Below, in pieces: positions 41,900 to 53,600 of a DNA stretch of 64,000 nt (within the stretch, counting starts at the first letter, position 1; every line of letters starts with the position of its first letter). This DNA is from Adiantum capillus-veneris (lineage: Eukaryota > Streptophyta > Polypodiopsida > Polypodiales > Pteridaceae): NCBI GenBank assembly GCA_014529385.2, contig CM043963.1, positions 66,940,895 to 67,004,894 of the forward strand. The letters are read 5' to 3'. The notes under the pieces are model-generated. The model was not told where the DNA came from, ran no database searches, and saw only the letters and a list, made by a program, of their open reading frames with translations. Position numbers and translations under genes: made by a program.

Positions 41900-43600
41900 C
41901 TAAGGCAGTGATGGGGTGCAAGGGGGGACAAAGAATTCATTGCCCGACAGGTCAGGCAAAGGCCCTAAAGTAGTATCAACCCGCCACGATGAGGGAGGCC
42001 AGAGCAACATATCGGAGTTAAACAAGGAGGGGCTGAGAGGACGAAAGGTGCAGATCAAAAAAGAACTGGCTAATATTCTCAATGCGATGTCCCTGAACAA
42101 AAGAACACTAGAAGAAGTCAACACACCCTCGATTCTCACCCGGGGAGGTCACCTAATAAAAATGTAACCTATCACGTGAGTTCAACAGAAGGGTATTTAA
42201 AGTTCTTGAAACTTACAGAAACATATATAGATAAGGGCATTATTTTTTCAAATTTGAAAAAAACTTATATATTTTAAAAGAAAAGGGTACATTATATTCT
42301 TAACAAAATTCACAGATAAGGGGTTTTACAAACATGTCTTGAACGCACGTGATATGGTAGTTTTACACATAGTGAACCCCCCGAGGGGTCTCATGGATGC
42401 CGCAAAGGGAGACAAGGCCTATCAAGCTCTGAATAAAATGCTCCCACAAAGAGTTGAGGTTGAGGATGCCCTCACCATGGCGGTTCCTCCTGCTTCGATT
42501 AAAAGACAACTTGCTGAGGTTGCTAAGTCTACGTTGGTCTTTGGTTAGGAAGGCCAACCCAAGAATATAGTGGTAATGTGGAGGTTGGACTTAAGGTTAT
42601 CCCTCTGAACTTTGGCACCTTTTTTGGTGTGTGCTTCACGTTCAACAAATTTGGGCACTTCTCTAGGTCGTGCCCAGCTGTGGCCATGGCCCCGGTCCGA
42701 GTAGGTGGGAGAAAAGCTACACCCTCAACGATGGATACTGAATTTCCCACTCCCCCATAGAATGGTAATGAGAAGTTCCGACAAAGTGTGCAGCCTAATA
42801 CAAATAAGGAAACCTCAGAGAATTCAGAGAAGACTGCTAAAGCCCATTCCACAAACACAAAGACCATCCCAGGGTACTGTTTCACGTTAGCCGCCTAGAA
42901 AAAAATGACATCCCCAGTGGTTCATAAGATTGTTCTTAACCCACATTTGGAAGGACAGATGAAGGATGGTAGCAAGTCTCCTGCATTTCATGTAAGCGTT
43001 AAAAATCCCATGCACGAGCAGATGGCAAATGAAGGAAACCCCGCAAGACATCCCTAAAACCCCTTTTCTCTATGATAATCTTTTTGAGGTTACCAACCCG
43101 GAAAACCTAATGATTGGATGCCAACACAAAAAGCCTGATGATTGCAGAGAGGAATGAGAAAGGGCCAATGAAGGAGAACAAGAGGAAAGAGGGCACAGAA
43201 GAAGAGTATCACAAGGTGGAGGAGTTCATATCCCTTTTTCAAAATGGAGTAGTTTGTTCTTCATTCTTGGAACGTGAAAGGGCTCAAGACCCAGAAGAAG
43301 GGCACCCTATTTTGGGAGGAAGTGAGGAATAGCAAATATATTAATTGTTGGGCTTTTCAAGAGCATCATCTTGATGCCAAGCAAAAGAAAGCAAGCTTTT
43401 GGAAAGAAACTCATCTTCTTTGGAGAAGGTATTGATGGGTACAGTGGCATTCTTACTATTGTTGAGGGCCCTACAGCCTAAGGTGGTCTTCAATCACCCC
43501 TTTGAGAGAGCTCTAGGAGTTGAAATCAAATGGGCAGATCAGTTTATTACCCCCGGGGGATTCACCATGGAAAACTTACCGCACCACATAAGTGTCAGGG
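41900..43600 (+). pseudogene. LINE ORF1 and endonuclease start, decayed
   Basis: ORF1 is suggested by VEVGLKVIPLNFGTFF followed by CFTFNKFGHFSRSC (42630-42671), a zinc knuckle of LINE ORF1 type whose second Cys is Phe. ORF2 begins near 43255 with SWNVKGLKTQKKG and continues as CWAFQEHHLDAKQKKASFW, then the GILTIVEGP phrase. This is the order of the apurinic-type endonuclease at the LINE ORF2 N-terminus. Stops and frameshifts are frequent. The relic ends near 43600. The missing rest of the endonuclease (NIYGP onward) and RT resume at about 50690, so the two may be halves of one LINE. Confidence 0.65.
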
Positions 43601-43736
43601 TTGCATGATTCGTTATTCAACATTCGTTTTATTCGCGAATAATGGTCAATTAATACGTTTCAAAGATTTATTCGTGCGTATTATTCTCTGCCATATCAAC
43701 TTTATTCAAAATAACATTTTACTACTTACATATTGA

Positions 43737-43820
43737 TCAAAAGACTATCGATCGATATTGTATCGATCGAAAGACTATCGATTGATAGGTATCAACGATC
43801 GATTTTGAAATAGTATAAAA
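43737..43820 (+). promoter_or_regulatory. Promoter-like region upstream of hAT relic
   Basis: AAAGACTATCGAT occurs twice (43740 and 43770) among other ATCGATCGAT words, all within 65 bases. A TATA box TATAAAAACC lies at about 43814. The arrangement looks like duplicated factor sites before a core promoter. It is read from sequence only. Confidence 0.45.
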
Positions 43821-44104
43821 ACCCCAGATTTATGTATTTTAGGTACAATTTCCTTCACCAAAGTGTCAGGTCACCCCCGACCTGTTTGTAATACTCTTAG
43901 CTCTATTTGTTTTAGAATAGATACTAAAAGTGATATTTGATGGTTAGAATCCATCATAGCTATAATATGTGCATAGATGTAGTGTTAATTCATACATTTT
44001 GGAACATACCATTCACTAGGTAGATAAGACATTGATTTAGAAGATTACAATAAACATTTCTATCTGCAATTAAAAGATTACCAAAGGTTATTTAAATTGT
44101 AATA

Positions 44105-44345
44105 CTTCTATACTTGGTTGTTTGAGTAGGGTCTCCTACCTCTAAGTATTGATAAGATATACACATACATGTAGGGTCTTTTGGTCGTCATGAACAAATG
44201 TTCTTACCTCCATATAGACATAGAATAGGTCCACTTAGTGCCTCTTGGTTGTGAGATGATTCTCTTACTTCCAAGTGAGGTTTAAGGTATGAAGTAGGAT
44301 TCACTTGGTTGTTATTGAGCTTATGCTCTTACCTCTAAGTGAATA
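44105..44345. repeat. Four-copy ~65-bp degenerate repeat before hAT frame
   Basis: Units carry CTTGGTTGT, then 15-25 bases, then CTCTTACCTCTAAGTG. They begin near 44113, 44176, 44240 and 44300. They end at the start of the transposase frame and could be subterminal repeats or leader sequence of the hAT element. Confidence 0.7.
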
Positions 44346-46310
44346 TGGTGGATCGCCATGACAGGTGGGTCATCTGTCAACATAGAAGATGTGAAAGTAG
44401 ATCAAGAGGACGTGCGAGCTAGCCACAAACCTTCAATGGGAACAACCCGAACACCCCAAAGTCCTTACACTTTTCCAAATGGTGCCATGGGAGGGATGGA
44501 TGCAAGTCCCAGGACATCCAGCAAAGCCACTATGCCTGGGACTCTACACGTAGCATTTGCTCAACAAGACATGCTCGAATTGCATCTAAAGTGGACACAA
44601 GCCTTCACGGCTTGTGGAATCCCATTTAATGTCATAAGAAATCCTACTTTCAAAGATGCAATAATGTCAACTGCAAAAAAGGATTCATCTATCCTGATTA
44701 TAAAACAGAGTATGTGGACAAAGTCAAGATCAGTACAAAAACGATTCTTAAGCGAACAGTTCTTGACTTTGTTCCAGCATTTGGTTGCTCGATGGATGGA
44801 CCAGCTATCAGAAAAAACCATTGATTAATGTCATGGTAGTTTGTCCCAAAGGTGCAATGTTTTTGGAGGCTATTGATACCTCAATGAAAGAGAAGAAATC
44901 TCTCTACTTGACAAAAGGTCATGGTAGTTTGTCCCAAAGGTGCAATGTCATGGTAGTTTGTCCCAAAGGTGCAATGTTTTTGGAGGCTATTGATACCTCA
45001 ATGAAAGAGAAGAAATCTCTCTACTTGACAAAAGGTATATGAGCGAGCTATCGCTCAACTAGGTGGACCAAAAAATGTGACAGCTATTGTTACAGATAAT
45101 GCTTCCAACTACAAAGGAGTAGGTTTAGCCATTATGGAAAAGTAGTCAAAAATTACATAGCTTGGATGTGCAGCACACACCCTAAATTTACTCCTAAAGG
45201 ATATGGGCAGATTATCATTCATAAAACATGTCCTTATTGACACCAATCACGTAGTCAAGTCTATACAGAAACATCAGTTTACATATGCTTTATTTCGGTC
45301 CAAGTCTCCGAATAAAGCACTTCAATTTTTTTGCGCGACACCATTCGCTATAGCATACTATGTCTTGGATAATCTCATTAAAGTGCGAGCGGCTCTTACA
45401 GAAATTGTTGCAGATCGTCGTTGGGAGGCTTGGCTCAACAAGTATCCAAGCCACCGTGAAGGTGCTCAAAAATGTGTGTCATTGATGCAATCTCCTCTCT
45501 TTTGGTGGAACATTGACAAACTTGTTGGGGTTAGTAAGCCCTATGTGGAACTACTAAGGGTTGTCGACATAGATAATTTTGTCACTGGTAAGGTTTATTG
45601 GATCATGTCTGAGGCGTTGAATCAAACCAAAGAATACAACCACTATAGTGCAAGGGAGAGAACACAAATTGTGCAGCTTGTGGAGAAACGATGGGCTCAA
45701 ATGCACACACCATTGCATGGTGCTGCATTTTTTTTGGATCCAAAGTCTCAGATGAATGGACAAGCTTCCAACAAAGAGGAAATGAGAGACTTTAGAGACG
45801 TCTGCTCGCAGTTGTTGCCAGGGCGACGATGGCATGGATGCATTCCAGCAGAGGGTGGATTATGCCAATAGGGAAGGAACTTTCAAAGATCCCTAGGTTC
45901 TTAATCGCGTAAAAAGGTTTTCAGGCCCAGTATGCTGGAAATAATATGGAGGAGACGTAGTTGAGTTACAACACATGGCGACCAGGGCGCTTTCGATCAT
46001 GGCATCCAATGGTAGTTGTGAGCGCAATTGGTCTTCTTATGACATTGTGCACTCAAAGTGCAAAAATTGCTTAAGTCTTGCTCGTGCCGCAGACCTTGTG
46101 TATGTCTTTTGTAACATGCGTCTCATTCATGCACCCACAAAGATAGCCACATGGGCGATCGAAGTACACTTTGGAGTGCTTCAGACTCATGACATGGTGG
46201 TGGAACAGAGGTGTAACGACAATGAGATGGAGTGGGAAGTGGCTTCAGAATGTTCACACAATGAAGAGGTTGATGACCTGGTGCATGTGATAGATCGAAA
46301 AATGTAAACA
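44345..46310 (+). pseudogene. hAT-family transposase (DUF659 type)
   Basis: The N-terminal frame (44345-44828) ends in RWMDQLSEK and is followed in another frame by MLDGWTSYQKKPLINVMVVC, which matches the DUF659 part of plant hAT transposases. AIVTDNASNYKGVG (about 45085) and CAAHTLNLLLKDM follow. From 45203 a helical region contains RWEAWLNKYP and FFLDPKSQM. The C-terminal dimerisation region reads SCERNWSSYDIVHSKCKN (about 46013), ending ADLVYVFCNMRL. The Asp and Glu positions of the hAT catalytic set appear to remain. The BED zinc finger was not found. A 117-bp duplication (44831-44947 and 44948 on) breaks the frame, as do later shifts. A possible left terminus is CAGGGTTGCATG at about 43596. 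No matching right end was found. Confidence 0.85.
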
Positions 46311-46319
46311 TATTTTCAT

Positions 46320-46779
46320 GATAATGTATCTACTCTATCTCACTATAGCTCACTATTGAGCTACTCACTTTTTTGAATTAAGAGCAACATGCACGCCTTT
46401 GGACAATGTATAAGTCTTCTCCATTAAGTTTTTTTCAAGTATTGAAGAGAGTTCGCATAAACATAAGTATTGAGGACATGATGTAGCAACCAAATAAAAT
46501 AACATTAACACATCCTAAACAAAATGACATCTACAAACAAAATTCTCAACAAAGTCATCAATTAGCAACTCCAAAACGAATTCATTGCCATAAACATAGA
46601 GAGAATACAATGCGTCTCAAAAAAGGACGGAGTAATTTTCCATTAAAATTTCCCAAGTACAGTCTACAATGTCTTAAAGAAACATTGATATCCATCGCTT
46701 CTTCAAGATCTGTGTTCAATGCTTTCTCAAGCATATCCACCATTTTTTGAATATCTGCCTCGTGACTTGGTTCTACCTC
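46320..46779. other. No gene recognised
   Basis: AT-rich sequence after the hAT relic. It includes AAAAAAGGACGGAGTAATTTTCC near 46618, a phrase of the kind found at ends of plant MITEs (CTCCGTC type), but no partner was located. Confidence 0.35.
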
Positions 46780-47337
46780 CTAAGGCAAGGGAGAGAGAGG
46801 ACCATACCGCGCTTTGTATTTGGCAAGTTTTTGCGATAAAACCACTACTTCTGCCTCTTTGGCTGCCAACTTATCTTGTAGCAAGAGAACACTCTCTCCT
46901 TGGTTGGCTAGTGTAGCCCCCTGAGACACGATATTAACAATTTTTTCATGCTCATCTGGTAGAAGGAGCACCACTGACCTCTTTCATGCAGGTGGTTCTG
47001 CCTCCCCATGATGCACTTGTGCCCTTTCTTTCGCTCTTCCAAGTCCGACACCAACGTTGAAAAGAAGGTTTGTCCAAAGGACGCGCTTCTTCATTATATC
47101 TTACACGAAGACTTGCTGGATGAAGTACATGGCAGCTTGATTATTATTAGGTAGGCTACACTCCTTTTGGATGAAGCTTAGAAGCAACACACGTGTGATC
47201 CCTTTGTGTTGCAAATATGAGATTTTCAATGGTGTCGTTGCCTTGGCACAACCTGACCTCCTGAACAGTACGTCTTTCACAAAAAAGGAGGGACAACACT
47301 TGCGTGCGTCCTCCAATTTCATTGGTTTTCCCTCCAA
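46780..47337 (-). pseudogene. Unknown decayed frame with coiled-coil end
   Basis: One minus-strand frame runs from 47337 to 46780 with a TAA at 47107-47109 and a TGA near 46990. It reads MEGKPMKLEDARKCCPSFFV, continues through LLLSFIQKECSLPNNNQAA and RVLWTNLLFNVGVGLGRAKE, and ends in a coiled-coil-like LLLQDKLAAKEAEVVVLSQK. Keeping one frame over 180 codons with only two stops suggests a former gene. I do not recognise the family. It lies on the same strand as the kinase-like relic about 400 bases away and could be part of the same transcribed unit or captured fragment. Confidence 0.4.
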
Positions 47338-47738
47338 ACCCTTGGGCTACGTGGCCTTGACAAATAATAAAGAGAGGTCTTGAGCCCCGCAGTGCAGGCT
47401 CTCCTCTCTGAGGATGCGCTGAGACTCCTTGTGATCAAGCTCACCGTCAACATTGGGAGGAGCGTATGGGGCTCACACTACTTGTTGAATCACACGATAA
47501 TAAAATATGATCAAAACAATAGATACACATTGATTAAAAAACTACCCTCGATGGTACAATCAATGTTCAGCATACACAATTTTAAAACTCACATCTCTCT
47601 CATCACTTTGACAACACCAATGTAATAAAATAGAATGAAATTTCAAGACAATGGACATGAGACAAGACAAAATTGTTTCATTGCAAAGTATAGACACATT
47701 CTCAAAATACAAGGTATGATTTCAATCATTGTATGGCC
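47338..47738. other. Spacer between two minus-strand relics
   Basis: No gene recognised. Short frames only. Confidence 0.4.
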
Positions 47739-48977
47739 TCAAGCCTGCACTATTTGGGAGTGTGCGACCAACAAGTGAATTCCTCCTAGCATGCTGAGGA
47801 GATCATGTGAGGACTTGCGTTGGGTGGGATTGGGAGATACACAAGTGTGCAAGACTTCCTGAAAGCATATGAGGAAAGCGATATAATAAGTGTCATCATA
47901 CTTAGGTAAATATTTAAGGAGTTCTTGTATAAATTTACAAAGGGAGTAGATATCTTGGCTGCGTGTGTAGACTGGAGGATTTGTGGATATACATTCAGGA
48001 GCCACCAACCAATATCACTTGCTCTAGGTTTCCCTTGTCGATGGGAGAAGATCTGGTAACTTCGGAATGTGTTCTTTGTGGGGAACAAGGATGCACTACC
48101 CCAATCACATACGCCCACATATACTCCAACCCAACCAAAATACAGCAAGATAGTACTTCCATGAACATCATTGTGAGTGATGTTATTCGCGTGAAAAAAG
48201 ATGAAGGTTCGGAGCAATCCCATTAATGATAGGCCATATATTCTGCTTGACAGCTTCAACGATCCCCTCAACGTCTTTGAAACCCTTACTCATGGCCACA
48301 TTCTTCTCTTCCTTTTGGAGTCTCTCTAGCCAGTGGTTGAGGTTTCCACCATTCCACATCTTGAAGATGAGGGTCGGAGCTCGTGTGGCATGTCTTGCCA
48401 ATCCGAGAGCATCAATGATTCCATTATGAGTGATATTCATAATTGTGGCCTCATGCAACGCTATGTCATTGGCACTCTTCTGGCCATCACCCTTGACTAG
48501 CTTGCCGGTGTAAAATTCATCTTTGAAGGTCTCATGATTGAATTTCACCTTCGTGACCATGCCGTATCTACCTTCTCCAATGCTTGAAATTTTTGGAAAT
48601 TCAATGCAAGCCATGCACATGATGACTAGGTTGCATGGGTCTAAACTTCCCATGTTGGGCGGCATTGGGACATTTCTAGAGATTGGTACTTTCAAAGCAG
48701 CAGGCACATCGGGCACATCCTTGGGCTCTTCTACACACGATCTCTTTTCCTGTTGCTTCATGCTTCTATAGAGGACCTCTACTTCCTTCATGCAGTCCAT
48801 GAAGCCATAATTCCCTTTAATTTTCTTGTTGAGGGTTTCTGCAACTCTGCAAACTTGCCCCATGATTTGACCCACATCGTGGCCCAACTGACCACCTATA
48901 AGGATTTCAATCCCACCTGAAGCACTGTGAAATTTTGCAAGTAGTGCTACATATGTAGCACTACATAACTCATCCAA
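47739..48977 (-). pseudogene. Protein-kinase-like gene, frameshifted
   Basis: The frame starting at 48977 (MDELCSATYV) has a helical N-terminal part of about 130 residues. A kinase domain follows: glycine loop SSIGEGRYGMVTKVKF, a Lys in FYTGKLVKG where the ATP-binding Lys is expected, and HEATIMNITHNGIIDALG. Then come LIFKMWNGGNLNHWLERLQK and a stop. After a shift at a six-A run near 48195 the domain continues as NNITHNDVHGSTILL (HND instead of HRD, Thr where the loop Asn is expected) and VCDWGSAS (DWG instead of DFG). After a second shift near 48008 it reads VAPECIS (APE motif) and SQDIYSLCKF (DxYS). The changed loop residues suggest an unusual kinase or pseudokinase even before the frameshifts. 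The N-terminal region resembles plant kinases with a helical adaptor, but the family is not identified. Confidence 0.75.
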
Positions 48978-50398
48978 AAATTATTTGTACGAGGACCCTT
49001 GCAAGACTTCCTGGAGGCGATCACTTCATAATCCATAAAGATGAGTGCATACAAATTCTTATATATATTTGCAAAATTTCATTATCTTGCCTATAGTACC
49101 CATGATGTGTGCGGAAGCTAAAACTAAGAAACAAAAAACCATAACTTCTCATCCGTATGAGTGACATGTAATGCAACACATTCTATTCATTCTTTGCAAC
49201 CTATATACGCAGCACAACCATGAAGCAATCACCTTAAAATCTAAACCATATGTCCACATGAATGTAATTTATGATTAACATACACAAGAATGTCCACATG
49301 ATTATACATGATGTTAATTATGATTTTTCATATCATAAAAAAATATGTTATGATTTTTCAAATCAAAAACCTCGCATGTATGAGATGCTATCAATAGGAA
49401 TGTGACAAAGTCATACAAATACACATCATTTTACAAATTACAAAGAGCAATGTAAAGCGTGGTGTCACGTGTGTATCCCTCTCATTGTAAGGATCTAAGC
49501 AAATCCTAAGCACCAGATTCAGGGGTTTTATTCCCGTTGTAAGAGCAAAGGATAAACGTTCGATCCAGACGTCGAGAACGATCACACTTTAAAAATCAGT
49601 AGCTCATCAGATAATGGTTTTTTTTCACAAATCATGTCTGAGAGAAACTCTTCCCATTGTAAGAACCAAAGATCGTGACTCACGGAGTAGTTTAAAGATT
49701 ACACTTTTCTCATTATACAGATCTACAATGTAGATCTATGAATCATGTGGTCCATGAATACGTATATTGAAAACTGTATAGCTTAATGACTCACTAGATA
49801 AAAACATTTATTCGCACAGATCGTGTCTAGGAGTAACTTCTTTTGTTGTAAGAACCAAAGCTCAGATGCAGGAAGAAGTATGATTTTTTGTAAGCTCACA
49901 TTTCATTGGAGCTTATTTTACCTAAAGCATCGTACAAAGTAAGAGTGTCCTGAGACATATCAAACAAATGCACGTGCTATTTAATGGTCTCCTAAAACAC
50001 CATACGAAGTATAAGTGCCGACAAGCATATCAAAACAATGTACGATGTTATCTAAATTCCTAGAACATTGACTCAAGTAAGAGTGTTGCAAAGCATATCA
50101 GAACAAGAGTCAATGTTTTCTAACTTTTTTCTAGATTACTATGGGAGTAAGATATAAAATCAGACAACCCATAGTAATTTCTATACTCTAAATTTAAAAA
50201 ATGTTATGTGACTAAGAGAGCCCAAAGGCGTATTAGAGACACATACAGTTATATATTCACGTGAAAATAAAATTTAAATTATTTTTTATAAAAAGGCGAA
50301 GCTGAAGAGAAAAGATGCTCACCAATACGCGAGGCTGACCTGCTCAAAAAACGACTGCAACCTGTGTGAACTAAGGAGAGAGCTAGAGAGACTGTGTG
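48978..50398. repeat. AT-rich spacer with two degenerate tandem repeats
   Basis: A first repeat of about 125-190 bases is marked by CCGTTGTAAGAGCAAAGGAT (49527), CCATTGTAAGAACCAAAGAT (49652) and TTGTTGTAAGAACCAAAGCT (49842), each preceded by CATGTCT or CGTGTCT-like words. A second, shorter repeat at about 49925-50125 is marked by CATCGTACAAAGTAAGAGTG, CACCATACGAAGTATAAGTG and CATTGACTCAAGTAAGAGTG. Each of these is followed by GCATATCA or ACATATCA. No gene was recognised. The region lies upstream of the minus-strand kinase-like relic. Confidence 0.65.
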
Positions 50399-50399
50399 C

Positions 50400-50443
<44 letters not shown>

Positions 50444-50480
50444 GAGAAGAGAGGGGAGAGAGAGAGAGAGAGTGAGCTAG
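50399..50480. repeat. GA-rich microsatellite
   Basis: (GA)n from about 50399 to 50434, then imperfect GA to about 50472. Confidence 0.9.
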
Positions 50481-50689
50481 AGAGAGTGCGAGATCTCTAC
50501 AAGTGATCCCAATCGAAAACGTATCGAAGAGTGACGTATGCTACACACTCTTTGACTAGTTTTACTCAGTTAGATAATGTGAGACGTAAATTCTATATGT
50601 AAGATAGGGGTATGATAGTTTTCTTCATTGATTGTTATATAAGTGTAGAAAGGGGGGTCATATTTTCTAATATGAGTCGTATATTTGGG

Positions 50690-53600
50690 TTTTATCAAAG
50701 ATTTATGCTCGCAAGTGGCATCATGTTTTGTATATAGAGTGAATCCCCCGCGTTATTACCATCGTCAATATTTATGGACCCTGCTCAATGAAGGAAAGAT
50801 CAAAGCTATGGAAGCAACTAGAAGAGTTCCATGGTGAAGGGGAGTGGCTCCTTCTGGGAGATTTAAAAAATGGTGGAGAAGAGAAAGGATAGAACATGCT
50901 CATCGTCCCTGCTAGCTGGATCTTAAAGATCCAAATGCCTAAGCCTATATGAGAAGTGGGCTCTGGTAGACATGTGGGAGGTGAGGCCTTGGAATGACAT
51001 GCCTGGGTTCACGTAAACCATCTTGCAGTATGCCAGTACAGCATCCCGATTGGATCGTTGATATTGCTCTCATCAAGCTGACTGGTTGCCATCACTGCTC
51101 AAGATGAAGGTGATAACCTCACAATGCCTGTTGGCAGATCACCTACCATGAAGCGTGAAATTTAAAAAACCAAAGGAGAAGCTCATTGTTTTCAAGGCTC
51201 TAAGAAGTTTCTATCGACAGGGCCCCCTCACTCCTTCAAAGACCTCTTGTTTAGAAGCTTGTCCTTGAAAGCAATGAGAAAACTTCGCAAAGATGTGCAA
51301 ACGGCAAGCCCTAGGGCTTGGTAAATCTTTGCCAAGAATATTCAGAAAGCAATCAAAATTGCAGATCCCAGAAGAAAGAAGTACCATATGGGCCCCCTGA
51401 AGCAATTTGGAGACAAATTTAAGCTACTAAATTCTAAAAAACGATAAGGATCTGCTTTAGACGCAGAACATAGAAGGTGGCTGGAAGCCAAGGAAGACTT
51501 GACTGAGAGGTAAGAAAGGCCACAATATTGTCCAAGGAAACCTTTCTCCAACCGGAGGAGACTAATCAAACTCACTATTACAGATCCATGAAAGTAAAGA
51601 GAAATCAAGATATTGTCCACTCATCACCGATGGAGAAGATAATGAAGTTAAGGACCCGGACAAAATGTCTCTTATGATGCTGGATCACTTACGCCATATC
51701 ATAGGATACCCTGAGGCCCAGCAGAAGTGGATGAATCCATAGCTATTCTTTTGTGAAGAGTCCAAAAAACAGTCTCCACTTTGGACTCCAGCCTCCTCGA
51801 GAAGGAGTTCACCGAGGGGGAATGCTCTCTTGCACTCCAAGCCCTGGGCAAAGAGAGATCCCCTGGGTGGGATGGCATGACAACTGAATTTTTCAAAGAA
51901 TTCTGGGAGGAACTGAAGTCCCCTATCACGATAATGGCCAACCAAGGCATTGATTGATGGCGTCTTGGACTCAAGTATTAAAAGGGGCCTCATCAAGCCG
52001 ATACCAAAACAAGTGTGTTGCTCCCAACTTAAACACTAGAGGCCCATCAGCATGATGTCGATAGCCTACAAAATTGTTTCCAAAATGGTTTCCCTCAGGC
52101 TTTCTTCCCTTCTGGACAAAGTTGTGACCCCTCACCAACATGGATTTGTCAAGGGAAGATCAATATATGATAACATTTTGGCTGCAATGGTGGACATAGA
52201 GTATTTCGCTTTCACTAAGAAAGAGTGTATTTTACTCCAATTGGATTTATACAAAGCCTATGACAGGATCACATGGTTATTTATTGAAGATGTCATGAAA
52301 TCTCTAGGCTTTGGGCCTAGGATGTGCAGGCTGGTGAGCACCTTTGGTGCTAGTAGCCAATCCGAGCTACTATTCAATGAGAGAATTGTGGGAGTGTTTG
52401 AGGTCAAGAGATCCATCAAACAGGGGTTTCCTCTTGCCCCTCTCCTATTCACCATTAGATCTCATCCTTTGGTGACCTTACTCTAGGATAGTGCTACAAA
52501 ACGGGATATTCAAGGGCTATCTCTCCCTGACAACAACCAACTGATAGCTAAGCTTTTTGCGGACGACTCGCTACTATTTCTCAAAGCTTGCCCTTGAGTT
52601 TTTAGGAAGGCTATGCAGATTGTGCAAACGTATGCCATAGCATCACGGTCTAAGTGTAGCATCAAAAAATGAAGATTAAATTCTCTCTCAGAGAGAGACT
52701 CTTTTGATCCATCAATGTGGTCCGGGGAGATAGTGTCAAGAGGGAAGATATTTCGACACCTTGAAGCCCCACTAGGGGTGGATGGTAACCAAAAGCAAAA
52801 ATTCACTTGGGTCATGGTGAAGATAAGAAGCAAGATGTGCAGATGAGAATATGTGTGCTTCTTCCCTTCCAGAGTAGAGTGAAAGTGATCAACTCATTCA
52901 TGCTCATGTATATAGCTTTTAATGGTCCCATTGCTGACGCTGGCCAAATGCAATTGGAAAAATTTCCTTAAACTAATAAAAAGATTCCTATGGAAGAAAA
53001 ACACCAAAGACTCAACACCCTGGCAGTGGGCTAGCTGAGAAACAGTTGCGAGATTGGTCGAGCAAGGCAATCTCAAGATTCTGAACCCAAGTATCCATGT
53101 GGAGACCTACTCTGCTAAGTTTGTGGTCACACTCACAAAACAAGACCAACCTTGAGCTACTATGGAAAAGGCCATAATGGACGATGCCAAGCTTTACTCG
53201 CAAGGTGTAGAATGGAAAGGGATGGAGGTACACAACAAACAGCTTGCCTTGTAGTGGGCTAGCTTGAAGCTCACAGGTGCGATGGGCGAGCTTGTTAGGA
53301 AATGCAAAGAGCGGTGGTGACTTTGGGCTAGGGATAATTGACAAGATATTTCCACAACTCTGCATCTCATTGGTCTCCTGGTTGGCTAAGGTGGAAAGCA
53401 TCTTTCTGAACCCATTTTGGTGAGAATCTTCTAGAAAAACCAATAACAAAGGCATCCAACGTTTGGAACAACTGTGGGATTTTAGTAGTAACCAGTAGAG
53501 AAGAACAGACCAAATGGATCTCCAATACAACTTGGATGGGATAGAAAGGCTGCTAATCAGCAGAGCCCTGGAATGGATGGATAGTTGGTTCCTACCTAGT

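Noticed and set aside
43595-43620. CAGGGTTGCATG as a certain hAT left terminus
   Set aside because: It looks like a hAT end, but no matching right-end inverted repeat or 8-bp duplication was found, so it is mentioned only as a possibility.
46618-46645. CTCCGTC-type MITE (Stowaway or mariner-like)
   Set aside because: The phrase GGACGGAGTAATTTTCC is suggestive, but only one end is visible and no TA-flanked partner was found.
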